Part shown: in pieces, positions 7,001-8,886 of the stretch | How positions within the stretch are numbered: the stretch's first letter is position 1 | Layout of the letters: every line of letters starts with the position of its first letter | Assembly (NCBI GenBank): GCA_945787595.1 | Contig: CALZJV010000119.1 | Coordinates: 1-8,886, forward strand | Source: an uncultured Desulfobacterales bacterium | GTDB lineage: Bacteria > Desulfobacterota > Desulfobacteria > Desulfobacterales > JAFDCJ01 | Direction of reading: 5' to 3' | Length of the DNA stretch: 8,886 bases | Position numbers and translations under genes: made by a program | The notes under the pieces: model-generated | What the model saw: only the letters and a program-made list of their open reading frames with translations | Told to the model about the DNA's origin: nothing | The model's database searches: none

Positions 7001-7362
7001 CCCTAGTAACCGCCGAGGAAGCCGTCGCAGTGGCGTGCCGCAAACAAACCCTTTTCTGGGAGTTGCAGGCCCAGATCTCCCTGGCGGGGGTTCTTTTGCA
7101 CCGCGAAGGAATAAAGGATCGGCCTCGTATCGCTAAGGCCCTGGCGCGGGCCGATGAGCTGATTGAAAAGACCGGGGGGGCGGTTATGAAGCCCCTCATT
7201 ATCATACGCCAGGCCGATTTTGCCAAGCGCAACGGCGATGATGCCGGCCATCAACGAATGCTGCAAGAAGCCCACCTCCTGTTCAGAGCCATAGGGGCTC
7301 ACGGTTATGCCGAGCGGCTGGCGGCAAAACTCAGGGACTTGGGAACCCCCACCGGCGCGTAG
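3970..7362 (+). CDS. Zinc ribbon - class III nucleotide cyclase - STAND ATPase - TPR-like protein
   Basis: A predicted soluble signalling protein of 1130 residues. Domains in order: a zinc ribbon (CANC 29-32, CHQC 43-46); a class III cyclase domain (about 83-262) with metal-binding Asp92 in LFTDVKGS and Asp136 in YTGDG; a STAND/AAA-type ATPase (about 283-540) with Walker A GEPGVGKS (313-320), Walker B LIILVDDLHWID (437-448) and GNPFFIEEL (527-535); then a helical TPR-like region (about 680-1125). This is the layout of soluble adenylyl cyclase. Relative to canonical cyclases, Gln132 replaces the base-specifying Lys, Thr206 fills the Asp/Thr site, Gly213 replaces the transition-state Asn, and Arg217 is kept. 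cAMP synthesis is therefore unproven. The ATG at 3970 is the only start after an in-frame TGA at 3961-3963, but it has a weak ribosome site and the N-terminus looks frameshifted. No membrane segment is seen. Confidence 0.93.
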   Translation: METPIAGRHKSAPPAGIKTHQKRTLQHTCANCGIDVSPDARFCHQCGKPTGSADRRNEAIRAYTPKHLADKILTTRSALQGERKQVTVLFTDVKGSMELTEQVDPEEWHAILDDFFRILADGIHRFEGTINQYTGDGIMALFGAPIAHEGHALRACYAALYLRGELRRHADRLRVKRGLNFGVRIGLNSGEVVVGRIGDDLRMDYTAQGQTVGLAARMEQLAESGCVYITEHTSRLIEGFFRVRDLGMSSVKGVSRPVRIYELEEIRKYRTGLDISRERGFSRFIGRSSEMAILRSAHQRALNGQGNVVGVVGEPGVGKSRLCHEFLELNREMGVTICQANCASHIKTVPLLPVLQLLRSVFGIAEKDPEEETRKKIAGTLILLDEAFKDTLPIWFDFLAVTDPQKPDIRTDSEERQRKLFALIQLLVQSMSKRQPLIILVDDLHWIDSSSDAFIARLVDAVKDTRTLLLLNFRPEYRRDWMNRSVYRNLPLPALNSAGARELLDDLLGNDSSLQDLTQKLVSRALGNPFFIEELIRSLVEAGNLAGQPKAFRLVKPVKTQTLPRTVQAVLAARIDRLGEAAKQVLQTASVIGQEFEEMILRQVLDLIGTELDDCLYTLNEVEFFYQKAFYPKPVYAFRHPIVREVAYHSLLGKPRAKLHRRTALAIEAIQPDRQDELAGLVAYHWEKAADPLKAARWHRRAARLAGFAEIQRTFFHWSQALKLAQQAGVTDETLKLQLEACCGALEIGGRVDISPRQVRDIFERGRKLARKFGDSHSLLRLHEDMAARLGWSGDFAGQRRYLNAATMIAEKVPDPEIKLGLLQRRYVAEFHQGNLASALSLIEDGIAGCEAAQSALPHPVFKRLLRSFLLARANVLAMTGRLKQAAALIDQASHLMASADISPQDSRTTHTEALVRANLSIYSGDIDACLRDARLFVELANRSGSTWAMAVSASTLGRAHLTAQRWSQARESLEYGLAQARQHKLGLEAEASYLALLAEALTGCGDLEQALVTAEEAVAVACRKQTLFWELQAQISLAGVLLHREGIKDRPRIAKALARADELIEKTGGAVMKPLIIIRQADFAKRNGDDAGHQRMLQEAHLLFRAIGAHGYAERLAAKLRDLGTPTGA

Positions 7363-7387
7363 ACCCCATACGCGCCAAGTTGTTTTT
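7354..7387 (+). terminator. Intrinsic terminator of the cyclase gene
   Basis: GGCGCGTA (7354-7361) and TACGCGCC (7369-7376) form a perfect 8-bp GC-rich stem with a 7-nt loop, followed by AAGTTGTTTTT. The stem overlaps the TAG stop (7360-7362), so the last codons are part of the terminator. The T-tract is interrupted but adequate. The stem would also fold on the other strand, but no T-run follows there. Confidence 0.75.
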
Positions 7388-7405
7388 GCCCGGGAGGAAC
7401 TATTA

Positions 7406-7440
7406 AACGAACATCGAACGTCCAACATCGATTGTTGAAT
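7406..7440. repeat. 7-bp repeat array with a small palindrome
   Basis: Five heptads follow each other: aacgaac, atcgaac, gtccaac, atcgatt, gttgaat. The segment CAACATCGATTGTTG also pairs CAACA with TGTTG. It lies 43 nt after the stop of the cyclase gene. Function unknown. Confidence 0.7.
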
Positions 7441-7507
7441 GGGGGAAAATCGAATACCAGATTCGCTGAAACCGCTTGAATCAGCCCGGTGTCACCTTTT
7501 CAAAGGG

Positions 7508-7543
7508 CATAATATCATCGAGATTTCTATCGATGATAATATG
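7508..7543. repeat. Long inverted repeat (13 of 14 paired, 8-nt loop)
   Basis: CATAATATCATCGA (7508-7521) pairs with TCGATGATAATATG (7530-7543) with a single A-A mismatch. Neither strand shows a T-run right after it, so it is not a standard intrinsic terminator. It may mark the boundary between converging transcripts, bind a protein, or fold in an RNA. The stem is AT-rich. Confidence 0.6.
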
Positions 7544-7752
7544 AAGTCACGTTAGCCAGAAGTGTTTGATTTTTGAGATGATATCGGTGCAGATCGACTA
7601 AAAAAACGCTCAAATTGCCCTATCGTGTCAACTCGGCGTTTAGGTTTTAGAACCCTAGCACTCCGGTTCAGTCAATAGCGGAAAACTCAGATCATGATGG
7701 GAGGTGGTACACGCTCTGATTTAGCAAAAGTTTCACCTCTAGAAGCAACAAC

Positions 7753-8499
7753 CTAAAAATGATTTTCTCGGGAAGGCGGACTTTTGGGGCGCTTTGTAAT
7801 GATCGATTGCCTCAACTTCACCGTAAAAAAGACTATTGCGAATAAGTAGCCGGGCAAGTAAAGCCACCAGGCGAAGGGGTTCGGAAACCCCGACCGTTTG
7901 ATTTCGCCGGGAATCTGTAAAATATTTCTCCAGTCCCAACAAAATGCCACGATCATGATAAAACCACAGCTCAGCTCAACCGCCGTATCGTACCAACGCC
8001 AACGGATCTCATATCCCTTTTCATGGTAATAAATAATTAGCGAGCCTGCCGCCGCCATGGCTATCGCAATCAATACGGGTGTTATGACTGGACCGACCCA
8101 GGGCAGCGGCACATAAAACAAAATATCCCATGTCATGAGACTTTCAGGCCAACTTACCATGACATACAACCAGATGTAATAAAAAATATCCCAGATGCCA
8201 AAGGCAATCAGAAAAAAACAAAATCTCTGAAATTTGAAATTCCCGGCAACCCAGCCTACCGCCACCAGCATTATTATTGTGGCAATTTCGCGTCCAATCT
8301 CAATGCGAACCAAGGAGTCAATAATGCGCTTACCATCCTCCCACTTAATTACCAGAGGGAAACCAAATTCTCCGTCAAAATAGATTTCACGGAGATACAC
8401 GACGACAGCGCTTTCAACCCAAGCAAAAGCAATAGCAAAAACCACTACCCAAACCCAGGTTCTAAGGATGCTTTGTAAACTTCTTGCTTTGACATTCAA
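7753..8499 (-). CDS. Six-helix integral membrane protein of unknown function
   Basis: I do not recognise the family. The 248-residue product has about six hydrophobic helices: 14-36, 71-86, 92-115, 126-157, 173-190 and 209-227. A basic, Ser/Pro-rich C-terminal tail (228-248) is probably cytoplasmic. It is rich in Trp, Tyr and Phe, and several charged residues lie in or near helices (Glu29, Asp104, Asp125, Asp189). Such residues in a membrane suggest a transport, redox or enzymatic role rather than plain anchoring. No Cys pair, nucleotide motif or signal peptidase site is seen. The start is TTG 8497-8499: an in-frame TAG (8503-8505) precedes it and the next candidate, GTG at codon 19, would cut the first helix. 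The ribosome site is weak. It stands alone, convergent with the cyclase gene. Confidence 0.8.
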   Translation of the reverse strand: MNVKARSLQSILRTWVWVVVFAIAFAWVESAVVVYLREIYFDGEFGFPLVIKWEDGKRIIDSLVRIEIGREIATIIMLVAVGWVAGNFKFQRFCFFLIAFGIWDIFYYIWLYVMVSWPESLMTWDILFYVPLPWVGPVITPVLIAIAMAAAGSLIIYYHEKGYEIRWRWYDTAVELSCGFIMIVAFCWDWRNILQIPGEIKRSGFPNPFAWWLYLPGYLFAIVFFTVKLRQSIITKRPKSPPSRENHF

Positions 8500-8886
8500 T
8501 TTCTAGTTCTCACTGAACAAATTGCTTGGAGAGCACAATGTCTCTTATGCTTCGAATTTCGATCTGATAATACCGTTGTTTCTTGCTGTAAAAACAACTG
8601 AGCTAAAATACCAGGTTTTAAATGAATACTGCAAGAATTTTAGAGGTTGATACGGTATGGCCTTATAACTGTTTATCGCTGAATTTTGGGGTGTGATTGA
8701 AATAGATGGTATAGGCCGGAAAAAACCGAATACTCGCTGTAAGATATCATTTGAGTATCTTAAAGTTTAACCATCTGAGATTATTATAGATTTATAGCAG
8801 AAAGCAACACCTCAGCCTTGAAATCTGGAAATTATGATATCACAAATTTTGGTGGTTCCTGATAATTTCAACTTTGTTGGATGTCA
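8500..8886. other. AT-rich region upstream of the membrane protein, no gene seen
   Basis: This region should hold the promoter of the minus-strand membrane gene, but no clear hexamer pair stands out. GTTGTTT (8575-8581) and AAACAAC (8592-8598) form a 7-bp inverted repeat with a 10-nt loop. Open frames on both strands are short, for example 24 codons from ATG 8621 on the plus strand, and lack ribosome sites. No RNA gene was recognised. Confidence 0.5.

Larger units (their letters stand above)
7363..7752. other. Convergent spacer between the cyclase and membrane-protein genes
   Basis: No gene is seen in these 390 nt. They contain the tail of the cyclase terminator, a heptad array (7406-7440) and a large hairpin-like inverted repeat (7508-7543). 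A loose GAGGTG/CACCTC pair flanks 27 nt near 7703-7739. No clear terminator for the converging minus-strand gene was found. Confidence 0.5.

Noticed and set aside
7703..7739. GAGGTG/CACCTC inverted repeat as terminator of the membrane-protein gene
   Set aside because: The stem is six base pairs with a 25-nt or longer loop and no T-run on the minus strand.

Overview
The window looks like a chromosomal segment of a mesophilic bacterium with intermediate GC. A sulfate-reducing type deltaproteobacterium (Desulfobacterota, Desulfobacterales-like) fits best. The reasons are a roughly 600-residue acyl-CoA dehydrogenase beside a FadR-type TetR regulator, a large class III cyclase/ATPase/TPR signalling protein, and long intergenic spacers carrying 7-bp tandem repeats. 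This is inference from family knowledge; no rRNA, tRNA or other taxonomic marker is present.

Left half, minus strand (read right to left): a TetR/FadR-like repressor (2670-3278) has its own sigma70-type promoter overlapped by a long palindromic operator. It is followed by an acyl-CoA dehydrogenase (591-2408) and by the first 31 codons of a membrane protein running off the left edge (1-93). These genes probably form a fatty acid or acyl-CoA degradation locus in which the regulator senses acyl-CoA and represses itself, and perhaps its neighbours. The spacers (261 and 497 nt) are long for a tight operon and contain repeats and hairpins, so co-transcription is uncertain.

Centre, plus strand: one very long gene (3970-7362) encodes a zinc ribbon, a class III nucleotide cyclase domain, a STAND/AAA-type ATPase domain and a long helical TPR-like region, the layout of soluble adenylyl cyclase. 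A good promoter lies just upstream and an intrinsic terminator overlaps its stop codon. Two oddities stand out. A second zinc-ribbon half, CSSC followed by NPPEA, is encoded just upstream in another frame, suggesting an N-terminal frameshift. The cyclase core also lacks two residues usually needed for ATP recognition and catalysis.

Right part, minus strand: a six-helix membrane protein of unknown function (7753-8499) converges on the cyclase gene. The last 387 bases hold no recognisable gene.

Across the window, four of the five intergenic spacers contain short arrays of 7-bp units of different sequence. No mobile element, CRISPR array, tRNA or rRNA was seen.
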